DNA of 64,000 nucleotides from JALORV01 sp963775635 (GTDB lineage: Bacteria > Pseudomonadota > Gammaproteobacteria > Burkholderiales > Burkholderiaceae_F): the NCBI GenBank assembly GCA_963775635.1, contig CAVZJO010000001.1, positions 72,572 through 136,571 of the forward strand, given 5' to 3'. This document shows positions 9,201-16,877 of the stretch, one piece after another; the stretch's first letter is position 1, and each line of letters begins with the position of its first letter. The position numbers were made by a program, and so were the translations under genes. The notes beneath the pieces are model-generated. The model saw only the letters and a list, made by a program, of their open reading frames with translations, had not been told where the DNA came from and made no database searches.

Positions 9201-10492
9201 TCTTCGCTCGCCTGCAGCGCCTCCTCGGCTCGCCTGCTGTCCGTGATGTCGCGCACGATCGCGAGCACGTGCGGCTCGCCACGATGGCGAAACGGAACGG
9301 CCTGGACCTCGGTCAGAATGCGCGTGCCGTCCGCGTGAAACGACACCAGTTCTGCATGACAGCTCTCGCCGGCCAGCGCACGCCGCACGAGCTCGCGCCT
9401 CGGCCGTTCGTACTCCTCCGAAAACCTCGGGTACTCATAGCCCCGTCCGATCACGTCCTCGCGCTTCCAGCCGAACATCCTTACGTAGGCCGAATTGACG
9501 TCGACGCGGCGATACCGGCTGTCCCAGAGGATCAGCGCGTCGGTCGAGGCGTTGAAGATTGCCCGGTACTGTTCTTCGCTGGACCGGACCGCCTCCTCTG
9601 CGAGCTTGGCTGCCGTGATGTCGCGCACAAAAGCAAGAACCCTACGTTCGCCGGCGATCTCGGCGCGCTTCAGCGTGACTTCGTTCCACATCAGATGCCC
9701 GTCGCGGTGGCGTCCGTTCCACTCGAAGCGCAGCGTGTCGGCACAGTTCTTGGCCTCCTCGATGCGGGCAATCGCGTCGCGCTCGGTATACGGAGGGACG
9801 TTGGCGCTGATGTCGCCCACGCGCAGCCGCTGCAGTTCCTCGCGCGGATAGCCGTACAGCTCGCTTGCCTTCGGGCTGACGTCGAGGATCGCACCGGTGT
9901 CCCAGTCGTGGATGAAGACAGCGTCCTCGTTCGCCTCGAAAAGCGATCGATAGCTCGCCTCGCTCGCCCGCAGCGCTGCGTCGCTGCGCTCGCGTTCGAG
10001 TTCCGCCGCCGCCCGCACAGCGAAGATCTGCATCAGCGCTTCGATCAGCGACGGGTCGCGCATCGGTGCACGATCCATCGCGACGATCAGGCCCAGGTGC
10101 TCGCCGTGGCCGTCGACTAGCGAACGCGCCGCATAACTGTCGAAGCCCTTGGTCTGGAACATCGAGCCGGGGGCGAACTCAGCGTTGACACCGGAACCCA
10201 CGAAGCGCGATTCACGGCCCGTCACGCCGCGGCACGGCGAGCCTTGCACGTCGTACTCGAACGGCGACAACAGACGGCCGTCAAGCCAGGTTGCCAGGGT
10301 TCTTACGAAACCGGGACGCGATGGGATCGGAGTCGCGATCAGCGTCGCGCTGACGCCCAGGACCGCGGCCATCTGCTCCGCCAGCTGCGCGAACACATCG
10401 CGTCCCTCAACGCGCGATGCCGCGAGTGCCGCTGCACGGGTCTTGTCTAGCTTCTGCTGCAGGCGACTAAGCGCCTCTGCACGGTCGTCCAT
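6203..10492 (-). CDS. hybrid histidine kinase with GAF-like region and seven PAS domains
   Basis: 1429 residues with no membrane segment, so probably a soluble cytoplasmic sensor. In order: a GAF-like region (about 30-165), seven PAS/PAC units of about 123 residues each (starting near 176 and ending near 1035), a HisKA dimerisation helix with the phospho-acceptor in GGIAHDFNNIL, a HATPase domain (NLAINARDAMPGG, DTGAGIE, GKGTGMGLATVHG), and a C-terminal receiver with LVVTDHAMP and KP motifs. Six of the seven PAS units start with a near-identical E-x-QYR-IF segment, showing recent tandem duplication. A CxxCH in the ATPase domain (CASCH) is a family feature, not a heme site here. The partner is probably the response regulator gene upstream. 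Confidence 0.9.
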   Translation of the reverse strand: MDDRAEALSRLQQKLDKTRAAALAASRVEGRDVFAQLAEQMAAVLGVSATLIATPIPSRPGFVRTLATWLDGRLLSPFEYDVQGSPCRGVTGRESRFVGSGVNAEFAPGSMFQTKGFDSYAARSLVDGHGEHLGLIVAMDRAPMRDPSLIEALMQIFAVRAAAELERERSDAALRASEASYRSLFEANEDAVFIHDWDTGAILDVSPKASELYGYPREELQRLRVGDISANVPPYTERDAIARIEEAKNCADTLRFEWNGRHRDGHLMWNEVTLKRAEIAGERRVLAFVRDITAAKLAEEAVRSSEEQYRAIFNASTDALILWDSRYRRVDVNSAYVRMFGWKREDVIGRGYEYPRFSEEYERPRRELVRRALAGESCHAELVSFHADGTRILTEVQAVPFRHRGEPHVLAIVRDITDSRRAEEALQASEEQYRTIFNASADALVLWDSEYRRVDVNEAYVKMFGRRREEVIGKTLAEIVPEPFREERRALLDRALAGDAAELQTTAFRRDGTAFDIEVRVIPFQHRGQAHVLGIARDITERKRAEAALRLREEQYRVIFDGSADAIALWDRDLRIVDVNEAFTQLYGYSRDEAINRSFASRISKEGRELRTEMIRRALAGQAGQLETEGVKKSGEKFDVELRYLPIVHRGEPHVLAIGRDVSARRRAEEALRASEKQYRAIFNASVDAMVLWDSNLSRVDINPAYERLFGVSREQVLSGTAFEHHLPEYLEQRRELVRRTLAGESCHGVLKSISRDGRSLDIEVRTTPIRHRGEPHVLAIARDVTELKQAVDALRSSEEQYRAIFNASVDGLLLWDPDHRIVDVNRAFLAMLGFDGLEPAALADAAFVPPDLKSRCAELLPEILDGKPAHIEARARRRDGSEFDVEIQGVRMEYRGRPHVLVIVRDIGDRRRAERALRDSEEQYRGIFNSSADALVLRAADFSIVDVNATYEAMSGYRRDEVIGVDRVLANPPEAAKTIRGLHERALAGEPILFETQLVRRDGTRYELELRGVPVLHRGEKHVLYMGRDVTARRRAEGQRRELESQLLQAQKMEAIGHLTGGIAHDFNNILASIMGNTGLALERPAVNDDPRLGDYLEQVQKACRRARELIQQMLEFSRGGRGEPCVLSLPNVVREALPMLRSMIPTTLNIIVEAEAAPPVFINEVQAHQVLLNLAINARDAMPGGGAIRIRVRQFEPEDAVCASCHRPIEGRYVELSVADTGAGIEAGLLERIFDPFFTTKDPGKGTGMGLATVHGIVHQHSGHLIVDSVPGCGTTFRVLFPAYAGDAPEAAPVRASATGNARLSGRILLVDDEPSVLAVMQKTLESWGIEVDAVSSADAAERAFARNPDAFDLVVTDHAMPMVSGIELAHRLRSKRPGLPWLLYTGYADEAMLASARSLEVGAVLRKPVENDDLRREVERFLAQCN

Positions 10493-10661
10493 CGAACACG
10501 CTCCGCCGCGACATGCTTAGCCGCTAGCACCGTTTCGAGTGTAGGTCGCCAGAGCCGGCGCGTCGCGCGCAATTACCTTGCTGATACGGACTGAAACGTG
10601 CCGGTTACAAAGCGTCATTCATGAACGCCAACCGGCGCTCACACGCCCCGCACAGCCGAAG

Positions 10662-11375
10662 TCAGGGCGCCGCGGCAGCCGGCACATACATGTAACCGGC
10701 CCCGCGCACGGTCTGGATGATGCGCGGATTCTCCGGATCGACTTCGATCTTGCGCCGCACCCGCGCGATGCGGATGTCGATCGAACGGTCGAACGGCTCC
10801 CACTCCCGGTTGCGCGTCAGGGTCAACAACCGGTCCCGCGTCAGCACCTGGTTGGGGTGGTCGAGAAACGCCTTCAGCAGATCGAACTCCATCGCCGTCA
10901 GTCCCACATCGTTGCCATCGGCATCGACTAGGCGGCGGGCTGCCAGATCCAGTTCACAGCGCCCCACTCGCACCCGTGGACTGCCCTGTGGCGCAGGGGC
11001 CGGCGGTCGCTGCAGACGCCTCAGCACGCTCTTCACCCGCGCAAGCAGTTCGCGCGGCTCGAACGGCTTGCCGATGTAGTCGTCCGCACCGACCTCGAGG
11101 CCGACCACACGATCGACCGGATCGGCCGCACCCGTGACCATGATGATGCCGACGTCGTGCCGCTCGCGCAGAAAGCGCGCCAGCGCCAGACCGTCCTCGC
11201 CTGGTAGACCGAGATCAAGCAGGACCACATCGGGAACGCGTTGCGTCAGGGCAGCGCGCAGCTCCGCGCCGTTGCCCGCAACTTCGACGCCGTAACCATG
11301 CGTAGTGAGGTAGTCGAACAGCACGCGCCGTACGGCTTCGTCATCGTCCACCACCAGGATTTGGGCAGTCGTCAA
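10662..11375 (-). CDS. OmpR/PhoB-type response regulator
   Basis: 237 residues: receiver domain at about 4-115 with acidic pocket D10/D11/D12, phospho-acceptor D54 (LLDLGLPGEDG) and K103 (YIGKPF), then a winged-helix DNA-binding domain at about 135-232 (LTAMEFDLLKAFLDHPNQVL; RSIDIRIARVRRKI). The start is a TTG at 11375 with GAGGA 6 nt upstream; the usual N-terminus (TAQILVVDDD) follows directly. It lies upstream of the seven-PAS kinase on the same strand, separated by 169 bp, so the two probably form a two-component system. The GATAC repeats just upstream of its start are a candidate binding site. It most resembles TorR/OmpR-like regulators. Confidence 0.9.
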   Translation of the reverse strand: MTTAQILVVDDDEAVRRVLFDYLTTHGYGVEVAGNGAELRAALTQRVPDVVLLDLGLPGEDGLALARFLRERHDVGIIMVTGAADPVDRVVGLEVGADDYIGKPFEPRELLARVKSVLRRLQRPPAPAPQGSPRVRVGRCELDLAARRLVDADGNDVGLTAMEFDLLKAFLDHPNQVLTRDRLLTLTRNREWEPFDRSIDIRIARVRRKIEVDPENPRIIQTVRGAGYMYVPAAAAP

Positions 11376-11421
11376 CGGTGTCCTCGAGTTCGGTCTGGCG
11401 CGGCCGCCGGGTGCGGTCAGC

Positions 11422-11446
11422 GATACGCACTGATACAGAACGATAC
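11422..11446. promoter_or_regulatory. three GATAC direct repeats at 10-bp period, candidate OmpR-type operator
   Basis: GATAC occurs at 11422-11426, 11432-11436 and 11442-11446, exactly one helical turn apart. OmpR-family regulators bind tandem half-sites with about 10-bp spacing on one face of the helix. The array lies 46 bp before the response-regulator start and 86 bp before the divergent DUF1127 start, so it could control both. The link to this regulator is inferred. Confidence 0.5.
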
Positions 11447-11532
11447 GGGATTGCCGGCCTTTGTATACAGACGCTGCCTAGAGTGCCTGCCATCACAACG
11501 CCGGCGACGCCGGAATTCCAGGAGAAAGCACG

Positions 11533-12075
11533 ATGAGCACTCAGTCTTCGAATTGGACCGCCTCCCCGGCCGGCGTCTCCATTCAGGAAAACTCGCAGGT
11601 CGCGCGCATCAAGCGCGTCTACAAGGTAGTCCCGGTAGGGACAAGTGTCGCGGCCAGCAATGATCGCCTGTATCAGGCGCCGAAGGAAACTGCGGCGGCT
11701 CTCGATGCCTGGGCCCGCCGCGCCGCGGCGACGAACGGTTTCGGCGACGCGCCAACGGCGGGCACAGCCGCCTCGCGATTCAGTTCCTACGAGCTTGCCC
11801 TCAGGGCTCGGGAAGCGGCTCACGCCGGCCTCGGGGAAATCCTTGCCGCGCTGGCGCAGGCCCTCGCTTCGCAGCTGCGCTTGATAACTGCCGCATGGCA
11901 ACGCGCTCGCGATGCCAGGGCGACGCGGCTTGCACTCGAAGGGCTCGACGCCCGGACGCTGCGCGACATCGGCTTCGACCGCAGCGAATCGCCTTCGATC
12001 GCTGCCGAGCTGGCCGGCGGAGCGCGCCTGACCCGGATACGCACGCTGATGACGCTGCGCGATCTTTCCGTCTGA
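11533..12075 (+). CDS. DUF1127 domain protein with long N-terminal extension
   Basis: 180 residues. The C-terminal 45 residues hold the DUF1127 signature (LEGLDARTLRDIGFDRSES). DUF1127 proteins are usually only 40-80 residues long, and in some alphaproteobacteria they are linked to phosphate and RNA metabolism; here about 130 extra residues, rich in Ala and Arg, precede the motif. The ATG at 11533 has AGGAGA upstream. It is the first gene of a co-directional group with the ferritin-like protein (42 bp downstream) and the alpha/beta hydrolase, and it is divergent from the response regulator with the GATAC array between them. Confidence 0.75.
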   Translation: MSTQSSNWTASPAGVSIQENSQVARIKRVYKVVPVGTSVAASNDRLYQAPKETAAALDAWARRAAATNGFGDAPTAGTAASRFSSYELALRAREAAHAGLGEILAALAQALASQLRLITAAWQRARDARATRLALEGLDARTLRDIGFDRSESPSIAAELAGGARLTRIRTLMTLRDLSV

Positions 12076-12116
12076 GTCACCAGTTTTCCACCCCAACCGC
12101 CTCGAGGAGTCACTTC

Positions 12117-13097
12117 ATGCAAGCAACTGCCGAACACGTCGTCAATCCCGCTGTAGTCCCACAGACCGCCGCGCCGAAAGGACCCTACTCCGACCGCTAC
12201 GCCAAGGTCATCGAGGTCTCGAAGCGTGTCCGCTGGGACATCGAGCGCGATGTGTTCCGAGGCCGGAACTTCGACTTCAGCAAGAAGTTTCTTCCCGACA
12301 GCCTGTCCAAGCTCGGTGAGCTGACGTTCGTCACGCCCGAGGAGGATCGCTTCCTCAGTCAGATCCAAGGACGTACCTACGCGAACGTTTTCGGCCTGGT
12401 CGAGCGCTTCATCGGCGCGAAGGTGCTGGAACTGAGCCAGGACCACTGGCTGGGCGACCAGGTCGCGCTCGAGGCGCTGGTGCGCTTCACCGACGAGGAA
12501 CTCAAGCACCAGGAAATGTTCCGCCGGCTCGAACGCATGGCGGCGGCCGAAATGCCGGACGGCTATGACTTCAAGCCGCAGCCCAACGATGTCGCCAACG
12601 CTGTTCTTTCCAAGTCGACCTGGGCCGTGCTCGGCCTGACGCTCGACATCGAACTATTCACGCAGGCACATTACCGCGCCAGCATCGAACCCGACTCCGA
12701 ATTGTCGGAACTGTGGAAGGACGTGTTCCTGTTTCACTGGAAAGAGGAATCGCAGCACGCGATCCTCGACGAACTGGAGTGGAAGCGCGAGGACGCGCGC
12801 ATCAGCATCAGGGAGCGGGATCAGGGCGTGGACGACCTGATCGCCCTGGTGGGTGCCGTCGACGGCATCGTCCAGGCACAGGCCAAGTCCGACGGCGATT
12901 ACTTCCTGCAGACCTCAGGTCGCGGCTTCACCAGCGAACAGCAACAGGCGATCCACGCGACGCTGCTGAAGGCCTATCGCTGGCAATTCATTTTCTCCGG
13001 TGTCCAGGAGCCGCGTTTCCTCGCTGTTCTCGGCGCAATGATCACGCCGGATCAGGGCGCGCGGATCCAGGCCGCACTGGCGTCGATCGAAGGCTGA
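12117..13097 (+). CDS. diiron ferritin-like family protein
   Basis: 326 residues, mostly helical. Two EExxH motifs can be seen, E127-E128..H131 (DEELKHQEMF) and E210-E211..H214 (KEESQHAILDE), with further candidate ligands E96 (LVERF) and E179 (LDIELFTQAHY). This is the four-helix diiron carboxylate pattern of ferritin-like oxygenases and oxidases. The real reaction is unknown; AurF-like N-oxygenases and similar enzymes share the pattern but I cannot choose among them. The ATG at 12117 follows GAGGAG at a spacing of about 8 nt. It probably forms an operon with the preceding DUF1127 gene. Confidence 0.75.
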   Translation: MQATAEHVVNPAVVPQTAAPKGPYSDRYAKVIEVSKRVRWDIERDVFRGRNFDFSKKFLPDSLSKLGELTFVTPEEDRFLSQIQGRTYANVFGLVERFIGAKVLELSQDHWLGDQVALEALVRFTDEELKHQEMFRRLERMAAAEMPDGYDFKPQPNDVANAVLSKSTWAVLGLTLDIELFTQAHYRASIEPDSELSELWKDVFLFHWKEESQHAILDELEWKREDARISIRERDQGVDDLIALVGAVDGIVQAQAKSDGDYFLQTSGRGFTSEQQQAIHATLLKAYRWQFIFSGVQEPRFLAVLGAMITPDQGARIQAALASIEG

Positions 13098-13198
13098 CCC
13101 GAAACCGTTGACCCCTAGCGGCCCGGCACCCGGGTCGCCTCAAACGTCGCAGACGGTGCAACCGATTCGGAGGCACTTCCCGCGACCGGGAGATCGTC

Positions 13199-14035
13199 AT
13201 GTCCGAATTCAAAGCCAATGTACGTACGACTGGAAGCGGCCCTGCCGTCATCCTGCTTCATTCGAGTGGCAGCTCAGGGCGACAGTGGGATCCGCTCGTC
13301 GAACAGCTGCGCGACCGCTTTCGTGTGCATGCCGTCGATCTACACGGCCATGGTGGTACGCCGGCGTGGCTGTCGAGCGCTCCGATGAGCCTCGCGGACG
13401 AAGCCGCACTGCTCGGGCCGTTGATGAAAGCCGCGGACGGAGTCCATCTGGTCGGACATTCGTACGGCGGTGCGGTGGCGCTGAAGGCCGCCGTGCAGTT
13501 TCCGCAGCTTGTGCGCAGCGTGACCGTCTACGAGCCTGTCCTGTTCAGCATGCTCTTCACGTTCAATCGGCGTGATCGGGCCGCCACGGAGATCCGCATA
13601 GCGGCCGACTCGATGCGCAACTGGCTGGCGCGCGGTATGGCCCGGCAATCGGGGCAGCGCTTCGTCGACTTCTGGTCAGGGCCGGACAGCTGGGACGCCT
13701 TACCGCCAGCCCATCAGGAGATGATCGCCAGCCGGATGCCGTCGATCATGGCCCATTTCGACGCCCTCTATGGCGATTCGACGTCGCGTCACGATCTGGC
13801 CGGCTTGCAGGTTCCGGCACTCGTGCTGACCGGTGCCACGACCCGGCTGACAACGCGGCGCATCGGCGAATTGCTGCAGGCCGCGATGACCGAGGCGACG
13901 CATGAGACGCTGGAGCACATGGGCCACATGGGCCCGGTGACGCACGCCGCCGTCGTCGCAAAGAGGATCGCGCGCTTCCTGGACGCCCAGGCGGCCGCGG
14001 ACCGCACAGACAACCGGCTGGGCCAGGCCGCGTAA
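13199..14035 (+). CDS. alpha/beta hydrolase
   Basis: 278 residues, cytoplasmic, single alpha/beta hydrolase fold. The oxyanion region HSSGSSGRQW follows strand 3. The nucleophile is Ser88 in the elbow GHSYGG, and the catalytic His is probably in the C-terminal HMGHMGPVTH segment. A cap region lies at about 120-200. The substrate is unknown; relatives include ester and C-C bond hydrolases. It lies 101 bp after the ferritin-like gene in the same direction and may belong to the same transcript. Convergent with the ccmI-like gene that follows. Confidence 0.85.
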   Translation: MSEFKANVRTTGSGPAVILLHSSGSSGRQWDPLVEQLRDRFRVHAVDLHGHGGTPAWLSSAPMSLADEAALLGPLMKAADGVHLVGHSYGGAVALKAAVQFPQLVRSVTVYEPVLFSMLFTFNRRDRAATEIRIAADSMRNWLARGMARQSGQRFVDFWSGPDSWDALPPAHQEMIASRMPSIMAHFDALYGDSTSRHDLAGLQVPALVLTGATTRLTTRRIGELLQAAMTEATHETLEHMGHMGPVTHAAVVAKRIARFLDAQAAADRTDNRLGQAA

Positions 14036-14117
14036 GCACGTCGCTAACACTGCGGCCGCGACGGTGGGACCGCGCGGTTGCGCCGAAAGCGCCATGATGG
14101 ACGCGCGGTGTCCGACT

Positions 14118-14948
14118 TCAGGGTGACGCTGACGCCTTCTGTCGCGCACGTTCGATCGCATCCGACAACTCGCGGTGCCGGGGCGAGCCGTCCGGCAATT
14201 GATCGAGCAGCGTTGCCCAGTACGAGGCCGCCTGGCGGAAATCGCGGCGCTCATACGCGGCACTGCCGGACATCTCCAGTGCGACCGGGTGTCGAGCATC
14301 GATCGCCAGCGCTTGCGCGACGAGTTCGGCCGGCCTCCCGCTCAGCGAGCCACCCTGCATCATTGCAAGCGCATCGGCGTACTCGCACAACACGGCCGGG
14401 TCGCGCGCAACCTTGGGTGATGCGGCGATCGCACGTTGATATGCGTCGGCCGCCGCTGCGAGATCGTCCTGCTCCGACCGAACGCGCGCCAGCAGCGCCC
14501 AGGCGCGCGCGTCGGCCGGATGCTGTCTCACATGCAGTTCGAGTTCGTCGCGGGAAGCTTTCGTTGGCGAGGCGCCAGTCGCCCGATCAAGATCGCGCGG
14601 GTTGCCGAACACCAGGTAGAGCAACACTGCCAGCGTGGGCACCGCGATGGCGACTGCCAGCGCTGCGCGGCGACCCTGGCCTTCGCGTTGCGACGCATCG
14701 GGTGCGATGTCGGCGAGCATCCGCTGCAGCAACTCGTCACGGGCCCGCTTGGCATCGTCCGCAGCGATTAGTCCCGCACTCAGGTCGCGCTGGACCTCGG
14801 TCGCTTGCTGGTGATAGATGTCGGCATTCAATTGCGCGCGCGACCTATCTTGTCCGCGCCGCGGTCGCCACAACGTCGGCAGCACGAATCCGAGCGCGAT
14901 GACGACGAGCGCGCCAGCAACCAGCAGGAATACAAGCGTCGGGCTCAC
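14118..14948 (-). CDS. CcmI/NrfG-like TPR membrane protein (second copy)
   Basis: 276 residues from GTG 14948, which has AGAGG just upstream (GTG 14960 is also possible). It has the CcmI layout: an N-terminal membrane helix (LVFLLVAGALVVIALGFVL), a cytoplasmic stretch with the family motif NADIYHQQATEVQRDLSAGLI, a second helix (AALAVAIAVPTLAVLLYLV), then a periplasmic TPR domain at about 150-270 (ADARAWALLARVRSEQDDLAAAADAYQRA). Unlike the full CcmI at 16878-18170, it lacks the extra C-terminal domain. It is the next gene after the octaheme nitrite reductase. By analogy with NrfG, it may present the apocytochrome with its CxxCK site to the heme lyase; this role is inferred. Confidence 0.8.
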   Translation of the reverse strand: MSPTLVFLLVAGALVVIALGFVLPTLWRPRRGQDRSRAQLNADIYHQQATEVQRDLSAGLIAADDAKRARDELLQRMLADIAPDASQREGQGRRAALAVAIAVPTLAVLLYLVFGNPRDLDRATGASPTKASRDELELHVRQHPADARAWALLARVRSEQDDLAAAADAYQRAIAASPKVARDPAVLCEYADALAMMQGGSLSGRPAELVAQALAIDARHPVALEMSGSAAYERRDFRQAASYWATLLDQLPDGSPRHRELSDAIERARQKASASP

Positions 14949-15035
14949 GGTGCCTCTCACACGAACTATAAGGCGCCGCGAAGCGGGCGGACGAAAGCGA
15001 AGGCTCCCGCCCGCCTATGAAGTCGCAAATCGGCG

Positions 15036-16752
15036 CTACTTCGCCGTCGCCGCAGAGGCGGTGCCGCCCTTGCGTTTGGCAGCCATCGCGTCGCGCAGGA
15101 TCTTGATGCCCTCCTCCGATGCCGTGGCCGATTTCGCCAATGAATCCTTCGCCTGGTCGAGATTGTGGAACGCCGAACCGTTCGACGCGGTCCACCATTC
15201 CCAGTTGGCATGCGCCTCGGTGTGCTTGGCGCGCGCGGCGTTTAGCGTGGCGTCGTCCAGCCCGACTGCCTGCGCCTCGACGAAAGTGTTGATCAGCTGC
15301 CCGAGCCAGAACTCGGCATGCCGCACCTTGCCGGCGATAGTGCGACGACATCGACTCCATCACGTACTTGGCCTGCTCCTCATTCCAGTCGGTGTGGCAG
15401 GTCAGGCAGGTCTGCTTGATGTAGTTCTTCGGGCTTGTCTGCCAGTGCGAGGTGTAGGTCTTCTTCGTCTTCGGATCGGTGACCTTCGGCATGTGGCATG
15501 ACGCGCACTGCACGCCGGCCTTGTCGTGCTTCGAATTCCAGAACACCTCGGAGTCCGGATGCTGCATCTTGGTCAGCAGCGCACCGGTCTGGAAGTGGCG
15601 GAAGTCGCGGAAGTTGATGCTGTCGTAGAACTTCGTGATGCTGTTGACATCCACCAGCGGGAAGATGTTGGTGCGCTGGTCGGCCATGCCGATCGCAGCG
15701 CCGGTCTTAGGATCGATGCCGGGGTTGCAGTTGTATTCGACATGGCACTGCGCGCATTGCAGCTTGCTGTCGTAGCTTTCCAGCATCGCGATCTTGCGCG
15801 TGTAGCCGCGCACGCCCAGGTCCTTGACCTCGAACTTCGTCTTGCGCGGATCCTCCGAATACAGCGTCGGAAAATCCTTGCGCGTCAGCGCCTGGATCAG
15901 CCCATCGCGCACGATGCGCGGCTTGGCGGCGTGCGGGTCGTGGCAGAAGATGCAGTTGTTGGCGTGGTTGACCGACTTGACCATCTCGACCACCTTCGAC
16001 GACCGGCTCCACTTGGCGCCCGGCACCGGATCGCCCATGTAGGCCCAGTCGAGAATGTGGTCCTGCGTCTTGCACGACAGGCATACCGGGTTCGCCGCGG
16101 CGGCGGTGCCCGGCTTGAAAGCCTTCTGATCGGTGTTGTCGGGATAGTTGTCCTGAATGACGTCCCACACCTTGAAGCTGCCGCCGGGTTTGGCCAGATA
16201 GCGCCAACTGTCCTTGGGACTGAAGCGGCCGCCGAAGCCACGGTCCACGACGAACTGGTCGAGCACCATGAACGCATGCGAGCGCGGCAGGTTGTGCTCG
16301 CGCGTGAAGCCATGCGGCGTCATCAGCTGATCGAACGCCGGATTCGGTGACGGCCCCGTTGCCTGCTTCTTTTCGAAGCGGCCGGTCCGGTGCCAGTCCA
16401 TCTGATAGGCCGTGTCGAACTGGTTCTTGTGGCAGGTGCCGCAGGTGGCCGGGTCCGTTGAGGTGATCGGCCGCGAGGCCGGATTGCCGAGGTGCGCGTC
16501 GATGCCGCTGTGGCACGAACTGCACGCCAGCCCCTTGTGTTTGCCCGAGTCGTGGAATTCCTTGATGGGCGCGTGGCACCCGAAGCAGCCCGAGGCGTCG
16601 AATTTGGCTGGCTTGGTCGCAGAAGGAGTCTTCGATGGTGCCGCTGCCTTACCAGCGGCCGGGGCCTGCTGCGCCGATGCGAGCGGCACGGCCAGCGCGC
16701 CCAGCAGAGTGGCTGCCTGCAGCACGCGCAGGACTATCGTCATCTTCCCCAT
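15036..16752 (-). CDS. octaheme nitrite reductase (TvNiR type), one frameshift
   Basis: About 571 residues once one extra base near 15337 is removed; this gives the normal junction HYAGKVRHAEFWLG. The ATG at 16752 follows GGGGGG, and a Sec signal peptide ends at ASA-QQ. Eight heme sites are seen: CxxCH near residues 56, 77, 104, 267, 333, 416 and 449, and CLSCK (224-228) as the fourth. A Lys-ligated fourth heme in an octaheme chain is the hallmark of the Thioalkalivibrio enzyme, which reduces nitrite to ammonium in the periplasm. Tyr340-Asn-Cys342 (VEYNCNPG) matches the Tyr-x-Cys pair that is covalently linked in TvNiR. All heme sites lie before the frameshift. Followed by a CcmI-like gene; preceded by an FNR-type box. 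Confidence 0.88.
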
Positions 16753-16813
16753 GGTCCCCCCGAACACTGATGAAAGAATCGAGCTAACGGTAACAACCGC
16801 GTCTTGCCCACGC

Positions 16814-16827
16814 TTGACAGCCATCAA
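16814..16827 (-). promoter_or_regulatory. FNR/Anr-type box upstream of the octaheme nitrite reductase
   Basis: TTGAC-N4-ATCAA, matching the FNR consensus TTGAT-N4-ATCAA at nine of ten positions. Its centre is 68 bp from the start codon; a start of transcription about 40 bp downstream (near 16780) would place the box at the usual activating position, and TTGTTA/TGTTAC near 16791-16796 is a possible -10. This suggests induction when oxygen is low. Confidence 0.6.
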
Positions 16828-16877
16828 GGCCGCCAACTGCCAGACTTACCTCCCCAGAGGCAGAAGCAGAATACTGC

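Noticed and set aside
6500..10000. CRISPR-like periodic repeats
   Set aside because: The period of about 370 bp comes from tandem PAS coding units; repeats are not exact and there are no spacers.
8531..10120. 529-codon open frame opposite the PAS kinase
   Set aside because: Repeats because the PAS units repeat; no signal or family; antisense artefact.
15036..15326. Separate small gene after the nitrite reductase
   Set aside because: Its sequence (KVRHAEFWLGQLINTFVEAQ onward) is the C-terminal helix region of the octaheme reductase, shifted by one extra base.
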